DNA of 64,000 nt from Pseudomonadota bacterium (GTDB lineage Bacteria; Pseudomonadota; Gammaproteobacteria; Steroidobacterales; Steroidobacteraceae): positions 12,501 through 76,500 of the forward strand of contig JADJXW010000006.1 of the NCBI GenBank assembly GCA_016720075.1, read 5' to 3'. Positions 18,345 to 25,464 of the stretch are shown here, in pieces. Each line of letters begins with the position of its first letter. The first letter of the stretch is position 1. A program made the translations under genes and the position numbers. Under the pieces are notes generated by a model, which was not told the origin of the DNA, did not search any database, and worked only from the letters and a program-made list of their open reading frames with translations.

Positions 18345-19130
18345 CTAGCGCTTGTTGATCCGCATGCGGGCCTTGCCGGTCACGGGGTCCGCATACTCGC
18401 GATTGTCCTCGCAGACGTACTCGTACATCTTGTAGTTCGGCCGGCGCTGGTAGACCCACTTCCACTTCCAGGGGCCGGTGAGGAATTCCGGATCCTCGAC
18501 CGTCACGTCGTTCTCGAAGTGGTCGGCGTCGATCATGCGCATACGCTCGTGGATGCGCATGGCGGCCGAGTGCGGCGCGTTGCGGAAGCGCACGTGTTCC
18601 TTGATGCCGACCGTCTCGACGACGAAGTCGTTGCCTTCCCACTTGCCGGTTGAATGGCCCCAGAACCCCGGCTCCGCATCTTCGACTGCGGGCAGCGTGT
18701 CGTTGAGGTAGATGCGGCGCACCTGGTTGTAGGCCTCCTGGATGATGGTGGTCTGGCGCGGCGTCTGCAGCACCTCCATCGGGAACATCGCCATCATCAT
18801 CGCGGGCATGCCATCAGGGATGCAGTGTGTGTAGCCGGTGGCAATGGGCTCGCCGGCCGCGTTGGCCTCGTTGATCTTCTTCTGCTCGGCATCCCAGGCA
18901 GGCATGAATTCGGCCTTCAGGGGCGGCGGCGGGATGGGCTCGGGGCGAGGCACCACGGTGGGATCCTGGCCAGAGTTCTCGGTGGGCAGCGGGTAGCGAT
19001 CCCAGGTGCCGCTGAAATCCTTCGCGTCGAACGCGGGCTTGGCGGCGGCCGTGGGTTCCGACTGCTTGGGCGCGCAGCCTGCGGTGGCCAGCGCGGTGGC
19101 CAGCAGCGCGGTGGCGAGGGCGCGGCTCAC
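18345..19130 (-). CDS. Lipoprotein of unknown function
   Basis: This 261-residue protein starts with GTG at 19130, which overlaps the stop codon of the DUF6152 gene (GTGA). The N terminus has a lipoprotein signal with lipobox ATAGC. The mature part has a FSGTWDRYPLP motif, several Met-rich and aromatic stretches (MPAMMMAMFPMEVLQTP, GFWGHSTGKWEGNDFVVETVGI, HERMRMIDADHFENDVTVEDPEFLTGPWKWKWVYQR) and no recognisable catalytic motif. Proteins of this kind are often encoded beside DUF6152 proteins in Steroidobacter-like genomes. An extended frame to 19436 runs antisense through the neighbouring gene and is rejected. Confidence 0.75.
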   Translation of the reverse strand: MSRALATALLATALATAGCAPKQSEPTAAAKPAFDAKDFSGTWDRYPLPTENSGQDPTVVPRPEPIPPPPLKAEFMPAWDAEQKKINEANAAGEPIATGYTHCIPDGMPAMMMAMFPMEVLQTPRQTTIIQEAYNQVRRIYLNDTLPAVEDAEPGFWGHSTGKWEGNDFVVETVGIKEHVRFRNAPHSAAMRIHERMRMIDADHFENDVTVEDPEFLTGPWKWKWVYQRRPNYKMYEYVCEDNREYADPVTGKARMRINKR

Positions 19131-19582
19131 AGCTTGGCTCCCGTCAGTTTCTTGCCATCCTCGATGCTGATGTTCGGCGGGCCCGCGGGTCCGCCATTGC
19201 CGAACACGCGACCATCGGGCAGCTTGATCTGCTTGAGCAGCGCGCCGGGTTCCTTCGTGCGCAGCGGCGCGACCACGATGGTGATCTGGTCGTTCTTCTT
19301 GATCATGTTGAACTTCCATCCCAGGCGATTGAGGATGCCGGGGTTGGCGCATTCGATGCTCCAGTACTGCGGCTTGCCCTTCGGGTCGCGCGGATCCCGG
19401 GCCTCCAGCTCGATGTACACATGGGGGTTCTGCCACGTGTATTCGACGACCTTGCCCACCAGGCGGATCTGGTTTTCGCTGTCGAACATCGCGAAGGAAT
19501 GATGGGCATGGGCGGATGCCGCAACGAATGCGCCGAGCAGCGCGGCCAGCAGGCGTGCTTTCACGAGAACCCCCGGGTTCAT
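19127..19582 (-). CDS. DUF6152 family exported protein
   Basis: This 151-residue protein has a signal peptide ending AHA, followed by the DUF6152 hallmark HHSFAMFD, then VGKVVEYTWQNPHVYIELEA, YWSIECANPGILNRLGWKFN and a small beta-rich domain ending with VFGNGGPAGPP. The mature N-terminal HH could bind metal, but this is inference. The ATG at 19582 has little ribosome-binding signal, and a GTG at about 19564 after ggggg is an alternative. It is translationally coupled to the lipoprotein gene through a GTGA overlap, suggesting the two products work together in the envelope. Confidence 0.82.
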   Translation of the reverse strand: MNPGVLVKARLLAALLGAFVAASAHAHHSFAMFDSENQIRLVGKVVEYTWQNPHVYIELEARDPRDPKGKPQYWSIECANPGILNRLGWKFNMIKKNDQITIVVAPLRTKEPGALLKQIKLPDGRVFGNGGPAGPPNISIEDGKKLTGAKL

Positions 19583-19610
19583 GATTGTTGTTGTGATTCT
19601 ACGGAATCGG

Positions 19611-20225
19611 TCAGGGCTTGCGGTAGACGCTGCGGACCGTGATGCGCGGCAGGCCCGGGCGGGCGATTACCTGCGTCACGCGCAGTGCGCCATCGCTGCC
19701 GGTGGAGTAGGTGGTTTCCTGCTGGTTGCGCCGGTCGTACTTTTCCCGCACCGCCAGCTGCGAGCCGCGCCACCGGGATTCGATGCGGGCCGTGCCGTAG
19801 CGATCCACCCGCGAACTGTGCTCGCCAGGAGTGATGCCCATCGAGGAGCTGCCATCGCCGGCGATGCGGATGTCTTCGGCGTTGCCGCTGATGATCAGGC
19901 TCCGGGGTTGCCGCAGCGCGAGCTCCAGTTCCTCGCGCAGCTCGCGGCTGCGGGGCCTGGACAGGATCGGACCCAGCGCGTCTTCATCGGCGGCCTTGCG
20001 CAGGGCTTCCAGGTTGTCGGTGTTGGGAATGGACTGGCGGCGGGCCTTGGGTTCCTTGAACTGCAGGAAGGCCGCGTCGAGCAGCTGCTCGGGTTTGTCA
20101 CTGGCGGTCGCATCCAGGCGCCAGTCTCCGCAAAGCGAAGCGCAGGCCGGTGGCGTGGTGGCTGCCCGGGCAAGTCCCGTCAGGGCAAGAAGCAGCATGA
20201 TCGCTGCCAGCGGCTTCATGGTCAT
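19611..20225 (-). CDS. Hypothetical exported protein
   Basis: This 204-residue protein has a signal peptide (MTMKPLAAIMLLLALTGLARA) and two nearby Cys at the mature N terminus (PACASLCGDW). A charged helical middle part is followed by a beta-rich C terminus (SLIISGNAEDIRIAGDG, TARIESRWRGSQLAVREKY, GALRVTQVIARPGLPRITVRSVYRKP). The last portion resembles the repeated strands of small envelope beta-proteins. No family is recognised with confidence. It starts at 20225 or 20219, and its promoter region (36 bp) is shared with the divergent methyltransferase gene. Confidence 0.68.
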   Translation of the reverse strand: MTMKPLAAIMLLLALTGLARAATTPPACASLCGDWRLDATASDKPEQLLDAAFLQFKEPKARRQSIPNTDNLEALRKAADEDALGPILSRPRSRELREELELALRQPRSLIISGNAEDIRIAGDGSSSMGITPGEHSSRVDRYGTARIESRWRGSQLAVREKYDRRNQQETTYSTGSDGALRVTQVIARPGLPRITVRSVYRKP

Positions 20226-20261
20226 ATACTCAAGCTACCAACTTAACGACAGGGGTCGGTC

Positions 20262-21032
20262 ATGCGTGTTCGTCATCGTATCGGGTTGTCGATTCTGTGC
20301 CTGGGATTTGCAGGCTCCATGGCGCCGCTCGCGCTGTCGGCGGACGCTCCGCCTGCCGTGATTGCTGCGGCAGTGGCCGATGCGGCCCGCCCGGAAGCCG
20401 ATCGCGTCAGGGATGCGGACCGCAAGCCCGCCCAGGTTGCGGCGCTGGCCGGCATCAAGGCGGGCAGCAAGATCGCGGAAATGTGGCCGGGTGGCGGCTA
20501 CTTCACGCGGGTGTTCAGCAAAGCGGTGGGGCCCACCGGCGTGGTCTACGCGATGGCGCCGACGCCCCCGCCGGGCGCGCCTGCCGGTCGTGATCCGTCC
20601 GCGGCTATCCGCGCGCTGGCGGCCGATGCCAACTACGCCAACGTGAAGGTGGTGGGGTTTGATCCGGCCGTGGCGCTGCCCGAGCAGGTGGATGTGGTGT
20701 GGACTTCACTGAACTACCACGACATGCACAATCGCCCGGGTGACTACATCGCCACGGTCAACAAGGCCGCGCTTGCCGCGCTGAAGCCCGGCGGCGTCTA
20801 TGTGGTGATCGACCACGCCGCCGAGAAGGGATCTGGCGCGCGCGACACGCAGAAGCTGCATCGCATCGATGAGGACCTGGTGAAGCAGGAAGTCCTGGCG
20901 GCGGGTTTCGAAGCCGCCGGCGACAGCGCGCTGCTGCGCCATGCCGACGACGGCCACGACAAGGGTGCACACGCGGTTGCTCGCGGCAAGACCGACCAGT
21001 TCGTGCTGCTGTTCCGCAAACCCCGCAAGTAG
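20262..21032 (+). CDS. Class I SAM-dependent methyltransferase with signal peptide
   Basis: This 256-residue protein belongs to the group of predicted methyltransferases typified by COG4798. It has a signal peptide (about 1-27, hydrophobic core GLSILCLGFAGSMAPLAL), then RPEADRVRDADRKPAQVAALAGIKAGSKIAEMWPGGGYFTRVFS with a modified motif I (EMWPGGGY), a D/E-rich motif II region, DVVWTSLNYHD, LKPGGVYVVIDHAA and a final LLFRKPRK. Substrate is unknown. Export of a SAM-dependent enzyme is odd, since SAM is not thought to be periplasmic; the first helix could instead be an uncleaved anchor. Confidence 0.83.
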   Translation: MRVRHRIGLSILCLGFAGSMAPLALSADAPPAVIAAAVADAARPEADRVRDADRKPAQVAALAGIKAGSKIAEMWPGGGYFTRVFSKAVGPTGVVYAMAPTPPPGAPAGRDPSAAIRALAADANYANVKVVGFDPAVALPEQVDVVWTSLNYHDMHNRPGDYIATVNKAALAALKPGGVYVVIDHAAEKGSGARDTQKLHRIDEDLVKQEVLAAGFEAAGDSALLRHADDGHDKGAHAVARGKTDQFVLLFRKPRK

Positions 21033-21065
21033 GCAAGCGGAATCCCTTCCGTTCGGCGCGGGGTG

Positions 21066-22361
21066 TTACCCGCGCCGGGCCTGAGGTGAACGGGAGCCCG
21101 CGTGCGGACGCCCCGCCGGCCGCTGTCCCTGCCGGTGGGCCGGCCGACCCTGCCGCTGCTGGCCACCAGATCCACCCGATCGCCCCTGATCACCGCGATG
21201 CGCGCCCTCGCGGCCTGACTGTTCCGCCGGTCCCGAATCACGCATCTCGAACTGCGGCAGCGGCAGCGTAGGAACATCCCGGCCCAGCAGCCTGACGATG
21301 TCCTTGAGGAACGGCGACTCGTCGGGCGAGACCAGCGAGATGGCCATGCCGGTGGAGCCCGCTCGGGCCGTGCGGCCGATGCGGTGCACGTAGTCTTCCG
21401 GCACGTTCGGCAGCTCGTAGTTCACGACGTAAGGCAGTTCCTTGATGTCGAGGCCGCGCGCGGCCACTTCGGTGGCCACCAGCGCGATGATGCGATTGTT
21501 CTTGAAATCCTCGAGCGCGCGCACGCGCGCGTTCTGGCTCTTGTTGCCATGGATGGGCAACGCGGCAATGCCCGCGCGCTGCAGCTGGTCGGCCAGGCGA
21601 TTGGCGCCATGCTTGGTGCGCGTGAACACCAGCACCTGGTGCCAGTTGCCTTCCTTGATCAGGTGCGCAAGCAGATGCCGCTTGTGCTCCTTGGGCAGGC
21701 GGTAGGAAACCTGCTCGACCTTGTCGGCGGTCTTGTTCGGAGGATTCACCTCCACGGCCAGCGGATTGCGCAGCAGGTTCTCGGCCAGGCGGCGGATGTC
21801 GTCGGAATAGGTGGCCGAGAACATCAGGTTCTGGCGCTGCGCGGGCAGCATCGCGCGCACGCGCTTGATGGCATGGATGAAACCCATGTCGAGCATGCGG
21901 TCGGCTTCATCGAGCACGAACACTTCCACATGAGCCAGCGACAGCGCCTTCTGCTGCGCGAGGTCGAGCAGCCGACCCGGCGTGGCGACCAGGATGTCGC
22001 AGCCGGATGCGAGCTGGGAGATCTGCGGTCGCTCACTGACTCCGCCGAAGATCACGGTGGAGCGCAGGCCTGTGTTCCTGCCATAGACGCGCACGCTTTC
22101 GGCCACCTGGGCGGCCAGTTCACGCGTGGGCGTGAGGATGAGGGCGCGGGGTCCCTGCGCGGCACGCGCGCCGAGGCGCTGCAGGATGGGCAGCACGAAG
22201 CCAGCCGTCTTGCCGGTGCCCGTCTGCGCGCCGGCCAGCACATCGCGGCCCGAGAGCACGGCGGGAATGGCGGCCTTCTGGATGGGGGTGGGCTCGGTAT
22301 AGCCCTTTTCGGCCACGACAGCAGCCAGCTCGGGCTTCAGCCCGAGATCGGAAAAATTCAT
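21066..22361 (-). CDS. rhlE: DEAD-box ATP-dependent RNA helicase, RhlE type
   Basis: This 431-residue helicase has all DEAD-box motifs: Q motif ([26 protein letters not shown]), AQTGTGKT (I), PTRELAAQ (Ia), ATPGRLLD (Ib), VLDEADRML (II), SATYS (III), VFTRTK (IV), [11 protein letters not shown] (V) and [10 protein letters not shown] (VI). A basic Gly/Arg/Gln-rich tail follows from about residue 375, typical of RhlE proteins that act in RNA remodelling, ribosome maturation and mRNA decay. AAGGAA lies just before the ATG. The gene is convergent with the exported methyltransferase gene. Confidence 0.94.
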   Translation of the reverse strand: MNFSDLGLKPELAAVVAEKGYTEPTPIQKAAIPAVLSGRDVLAGAQTGTGKTAGFVLPILQRLGARAAQGPRALILTPTRELAAQVAESVRVYGRNTGLRSTVIFGGVSERPQISQLASGCDILVATPGRLLDLAQQKALSLAHVEVFVLDEADRMLDMGFIHAIKRVRAMLPAQRQNLMFSATYSDDIRRLAENLLRNPLAVEVNPPNKTADKVEQVSYRLPKEHKRHLLAHLIKEGNWHQVLVFTRTKHGANRLADQLQRAGIAALPIHGNKSQNARVRALEDFKNNRIIALVATEVAARGLDIKELPYVVNYELPNVPEDYVHRIGRTARAGSTGMAISLVSPDESPFLKDIVRLLGRDVPTLPLPQFEMRDSGPAEQSGREGAHRGDQGRSGGSGGQQRQGRPAHRQGQRPAGRPHAGSRSPQARRG

Positions 22362-22512
22362 TGGATTCCTTGTTGGGGGTTGCCGAGGTTCGCGAACCCT
22401 ACGGATACCCGGTCTTTTGAGAATGACCGGTCGCGATCCGGCTAGACAGCGCGAATCCTATCAGATCCGACCCCTCTCCGGAGGCCGGGTTGCCTGCACT
22501 GTGCAGTAGCTT

Positions 22513-23022
22513 CTACGGCCCCTGGCGGCGTTCGCGACGGCGTTCACGCAGATCGCGCAGCACCTGCTGGCGCTCGGCGCGGGATTTCTGCTGCCACTGC
22601 CTGCGCAGCTCCGCGCGCCGCGTCGCCGACAGGCGCTGGTACTCGCGGTAATCCCGGCGCACACGCTCCTGTTCCGCAGGATTCATGTTCTGGAATTCGC
22701 CCCAGCGATCACGAATGAGAGCGCGGCGCTGGTCGCTCAGGTCGCGCCAGCGGCGGAAGCGTTCGGTCGCGCGCGCCTTCTCGTCGGCATTCATGCCTGA
22801 CCAGCGTGCGGCGCCGCGCGACAGCGCGAACTGGCGCTGCGGCGCCAGATCGTTCCAGCGTGATTCGAACGGCGCGAGCAGCTGCTGCTGCTGGCTGTCG
22901 AGGCTTGACCAGGGCACGCCGGCGGAGGGTGTGGCAGCGGTCGTGGATGCAGCCGGCTCATCGGCCGCCAGCACCGGCGCACCCGCGATCAGCAGCACGA
23001 GCATCAGCATCAGCTTCTTCAC
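22513..23022 (-). CDS. DUF3106 family exported protein
   Basis: This 169-residue protein has a signal peptide ending VLAA and a mature helical part with repeated W..L....R......R motifs (WNDLAPQRQFALSRGAARWSGM, RWRDLSDQRRALIRDRWGEFQNM, EQERVRRDYREYQRLSATRRAELRRQW), matching DUF3106. The C terminus is very Arg-rich. It is the last gene of an operon with an ECF sigma factor, a membrane protein and a small exported protein, each overlapping the next by 4 nt. It is probably an envelope effector or sensor tied to that sigma factor. Confidence 0.84.
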   Translation of the reverse strand: MKKLMLMLVLLIAGAPVLAADEPAASTTAATPSAGVPWSSLDSQQQQLLAPFESRWNDLAPQRQFALSRGAARWSGMNADEKARATERFRRWRDLSDQRRALIRDRWGEFQNMNPAEQERVRRDYREYQRLSATRRAELRRQWQQKSRAERQQVLRDLRERRRERRQGP

Positions 23023-23279
23023 TTGTCTTTCTCCTTGGAAGCCGCCGCAGCGCCGGCAGCGTCCGATGCCTTCACCGGCGTCTTGGGCGCGTCCTTTGTC
23101 GTCTTGCCTGCCGCAGCTTTCACGGGGGTGTGTTCCAGAAATTCCTGCCAGTCATCGTCTTCGCCAATCGATCCCAGGAACTCCAGCAGATCCGCATCCA
23201 CCGGTGCCTGCGCGCCCTGAACGCCCTGCGCGCCGAGGCCGGCGAGCGCGCACAGCAGCAGTGCCGGGGGCCTGCTCAT
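23019..23279 (-). CDS. Small exported protein of the sigma operon
   Basis: This 86-residue protein has a signal peptide (SRPPALLLCALAGLGAQGVQGA), an acidic mature N terminus (VDADLLEFLGSIGEDDDWQEFLEHT) and an Ala/Lys-rich tail. The LLEFLGS....DDWQEFL motif recurs in short proteins encoded between anti-sigma-like and DUF3106 genes. The ATG overlaps the preceding gene's stop and the TGA overlaps the next gene's ATG. No enzymatic function is evident. Confidence 0.75.
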   Translation of the reverse strand: MSRPPALLLCALAGLGAQGVQGAQAPVDADLLEFLGSIGEDDDWQEFLEHTPVKAAAGKTTKDAPKTPVKASDAAGAAAASKEKDK

Positions 23280-23650
23280 GTGCCGGCGACATCCTGCTCA
23301 CCCATGGCCGCGGCACACTCGATGAAATCGAGGTCCGTTTCCTGGGAGATCTCGTAGGCATCGGCATCGGCCAGCAGTTCGATGTCGTCGAATGCGCCGG
23401 TTTCGCCGGCCGGCCGCTGCATCGGGCCGGTCCACATCAGCACCGCGACGACCGCAGCGGCGGCAACGGCGCCACCGGGCGCCAGCACCCTGAAATCGAG
23501 CCATGCCGGCCGCGCCGAGATGCCTTCGAGCGCGGCATGTCGGGCCTGCGTGAGCCTGGAACGCGTGGCTGCGTCGAGCGAGTCGGCGCTGTCGCGCAGC
23601 ATTTCGCCCGCGCGCCGTTCGAATGGAGTCTGTTGCTGTTCGTTGCTCAT
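23276..23650 (-). CDS. Putative membrane anti-sigma factor
   Basis: This 124-residue protein has a cytoplasmic helical N terminus (FERRAGEMLRDSADSLDAATRSRLTQARHAAL), one TM helix (about 53-73) and an acidic C-terminal segment (FDDIELLADADAYEISQETDLDFIECAAA). Its size, topology and position directly after the ECF sigma gene, with a 4-nt ATGA overlap, suggest an anti-sigma factor. No zinc-binding HxxxCxxC motif is present, so it would not be a canonical ZAS protein. Calling it an anti-sigma factor is inference from context. Confidence 0.68.
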   Translation of the reverse strand: MSNEQQQTPFERRAGEMLRDSADSLDAATRSRLTQARHAALEGISARPAWLDFRVLAPGGAVAAAAVVAVLMWTGPMQRPAGETGAFDDIELLADADAYEISQETDLDFIECAAAMGEQDVAGT

Positions 23651-24240
23651 GACATGAACTCACCCAGTTGTTCGCGCAGCGCATGCACTGCGCGGGAATA
23701 GTGTGTCTTGACGCTGCCTTCGCTGCAGCCCATGGCCGCGGCTGTCTCGGCGACGTCGAGGCCCTCGAGGTTGCGCAGCAGGAAAGCCTCGCGCTGGCGC
23801 GCGGGCAGCAGGCTTACCGCGCGCTGCAGCGCCACGCCGATCTCGCCGCCCTCGACCTCGGCGGCGGGGCCGGGCGCCGGATCCGGCGCGCGCTCCACCG
23901 GATCGCTGTCGTCCTCGCCTTCCCCGCCCCAGGGCAGGAAGGCCAGCACGCGGCTGCGCACCGCGCGGCGACGCTGCAGGTCGCGGATGCGGTTCTGGAG
24001 GATCCGGTAGAAGATCGGGCGCCATTCTTCGCTGGGGCGGCGCGCATAGCGCCGGGCGAGCTGCAGCATGGCGTCCTGAACGGCATCGAGGGCGTCTTCC
24101 TCATGGCGCAGGGCGATCTGCGCCATGCGATAGGCCCTGCGTTCGACGCTGGCCAGGAAGGTGTTCAATGCGTGCGCGGTGGGCTCCACCGTCGGCAGCG
24201 TAACAGAGGCATATGTGGCAGGGCAGAAGCTCATTGGCAT
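23647..24240 (-). CDS. ECF-type RNA polymerase sigma factor
   Basis: This 197-residue sigma-70 family protein has region 2 (about 27-92; VERRAYRMAQIALRHEEDALDAVQDAMLQLARRY, then WRPIFYRILQNRIRDLQRR) and region 4 (about 138-192; LPARQREAFLLRNLEGLDVAETAAAMGCSEGSVKTHYSRAVHALRE), joined by an acidic linker. It probably directs transcription of its own four-gene operon. The start may be the ATG at 24240 or an internal GTG about 16 codons later. The following gene begins inside its stop codon. A long palindrome lies upstream. Confidence 0.88.
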   Translation of the reverse strand: MPMSFCPATYASVTLPTVEPTAHALNTFLASVERRAYRMAQIALRHEEDALDAVQDAMLQLARRYARRPSEEWRPIFYRILQNRIRDLQRRRAVRSRVLAFLPWGGEGEDDSDPVERAPDPAPGPAAEVEGGEIGVALQRAVSLLPARQREAFLLRNLEGLDVAETAAAMGCSEGSVKTHYSRAVHALREQLGEFMS

Positions 24241-24272
24241 GCATCCTCGATGCCCCTTTCAACGCGGCACAC

Positions 24273-24305
24273 GCCGCCGGGTTGACAGCGGTCAACCGCC
24301 GGCGG
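24273..24305. promoter_or_regulatory. Palindrome between ECF sigma gene and outer-membrane protein gene
   Basis: Perfect 7-bp arms ggttgac (24280-24286) and gtcaacc (24291-24297) around agcg are flanked by further complementary GC-rich arms (ccgccgg and ccggcgg), with a small bulge. The element sits in the 101-bp divergent region between the sigma gene and the gene starting at 24342. It could be an operator or an RNA hairpin in either leader. Confidence 0.5.
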
Positions 24306-24341
24306 CCTCATGCGTTGCTGTTTCAAATCATCGGAGAAACC

Positions 24342-25175
24342 ATGCGCGGATTATGGCGAGTCGCCCCCCACCTGAGGGTCGTTGCAGGACTGTGCGCGGC
24401 GGCGCTGGGCGCGAGCGCGCCGGCCGGGGCCGAGGGTTCGCTGACGCTGTCGGGCCTGTTCGACAGCGACCAGGGCCGCTCGCTGGATGCGGACGTGCGC
24501 TGGTCGCCGCTGCCGGCCTGGTCCGTGGGGGCCGGCGTGGGCAATGGCGAGTCGGGGCTGGAGGATTCAGCCCTTTCCGGCACCAGCATCAGGGCGTCGA
24601 CCGACCTGTACCTGGGGGGCTTCGATGCCGGGCTGTCACTGCAGCGGTGGGAGGACACCAGCAACCTGAAGACCAGATCGCTGCGGGCGCAGGCAGGCTG
24701 GACGTTTGTCAGCGGCGTTGGTGTGCATGCGCTGTTCGATGATCGCAGCCTGGACATCACCTACACGCGGCAGGCGCTGCAGGGAGGGGTGCGGGAATCC
24801 ACCGTGAGATTCGATGGCACGGGCTTCGGCGCGGAGCTGTCCTTCGCCGGCACGCGCTACAACGCGGCCGCGCATTTCATCGACTATGGCTATGGCCGCA
24901 GCATGGCGCGCGTGCGTGGCGCGCTGGAGGCCACGGATACCACGCAGTTTCCGCGCGTGCAGTCGCTGGTGGCCTCGCTGGTGACCCGCGCCGCGGGCGG
25001 CCCGGACCGGGAAATCGGCTTCAGCGCGGGCAGGGAGTTCACCCGCACTTCAGTGCAGGGCCAATGGCTGCTGCTGCGCGACGCGCTGACGGGAGAGGAA
25101 ACCAACAGCCTGACGCTGATCCACTCCTACCGGATCAACCGGCACCTGGAGCTGGACACGACGCTGGGCCTGTAG
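24342..25175 (+). CDS. Predicted outer-membrane beta-barrel protein, ended early by an in-frame TAG
   Basis: The start at 24342 has ggagaa 4-5 nt upstream and gives a signal peptide ending PAGA-E. The 277-residue product is a series of amphipathic strands with turns (SLTLSGLFDSDQGRSLDADVRWSPLPAWSVGAGVG..., LYLGGFDAGLSLQRWED), like a porin-type barrel of unknown function. The frame stops at TAG 25173-25175, but the same frame continues for 18 codons with a strand-like GTLAYGGLALRIR and then TGA at 25230-25232. A single base change would restore a normal C-terminal strand, so the stop is either a recent mutation or a base error. It is divergent from the ECF sigma operon. Confidence 0.7.
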   Translation: MRGLWRVAPHLRVVAGLCAAALGASAPAGAEGSLTLSGLFDSDQGRSLDADVRWSPLPAWSVGAGVGNGESGLEDSALSGTSIRASTDLYLGGFDAGLSLQRWEDTSNLKTRSLRAQAGWTFVSGVGVHALFDDRSLDITYTRQALQGGVRESTVRFDGTGFGAELSFAGTRYNAAAHFIDYGYGRSMARVRGALEATDTTQFPRVQSLVASLVTRAAGGPDREIGFSAGREFTRTSVQGQWLLLRDALTGEETNSLTLIHSYRINRHLELDTTLGL

Positions 25176-25253
25176 GAAGGCGCCGCCGATGGCACGCTGG
25201 CCTACGGCGGACTGGCGCTCAGGATTCGCTGAAGGGGGCGGTGGGCTTGCGCC

Positions 25254-25349
25254 TCACGCTGGCGGCGACATCATCCAGAAGCCGACCATCAGCAGGCCAA
25301 CCAGGCCGATCACGACGTAGCGGAAGTAGGAGCGTTCTTCACCGAACAT
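25254..25349 (-). CDS. 31-residue single-span membrane protein
   Basis: This short frame encodes MFGEERSYFRY followed by a hydrophobic helix VVIGLVGLLMVGFWMM and the end SPPA. A purine-rich gaggga lies about 7 nt before the ATG. The charged N terminus, single helix and good ribosome-binding site fit a genuine small membrane protein of the kind often missed by gene callers. No family is recognised. It is downstream of the dienelactone hydrolase gene on the same strand, separated by about 115 bp containing an inverted repeat. Confidence 0.5.
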   Translation of the reverse strand: MFGEERSYFRYVVIGLVGLLMVGFWMMSPPA

Positions 25350-25409
25350 GGCGGATCCCTCGCGGTTGAAAGGTGGAGGGATAAAGTAGGGCAAGCGCCC
25401 CGTCGGACA

Positions 25410-25441
25410 CCGTGGCCGCGATCACGATCACGCGGCCACGG
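25410..25441. repeat. Inverted repeat with 11-bp arms
   Basis: The arms at 25410-25420 (ccgtggccgcg) and 25431-25441 (cgcggccacgg) are perfectly complementary, around a 10-bp centre (atcacgatca). It lies between the hydrolase gene and the 31-residue protein gene. There is no T tract on either strand, so it may be a rho-independent-like attenuator, an mRNA-stabilising hairpin or a protein-binding palindrome. Confidence 0.65.
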
Positions 25442-25464
25442 GCTTTCCATAATGGCCTGGCGCG

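Noticed and set aside
22362..22512. Regulatory hairpin upstream of rhlE (ccggtc...gaccgg)
   Set aside because: The arms are only 6 bp with a 10-nt centre, no more than expected by chance; nothing else stands out in this 151-bp gap.
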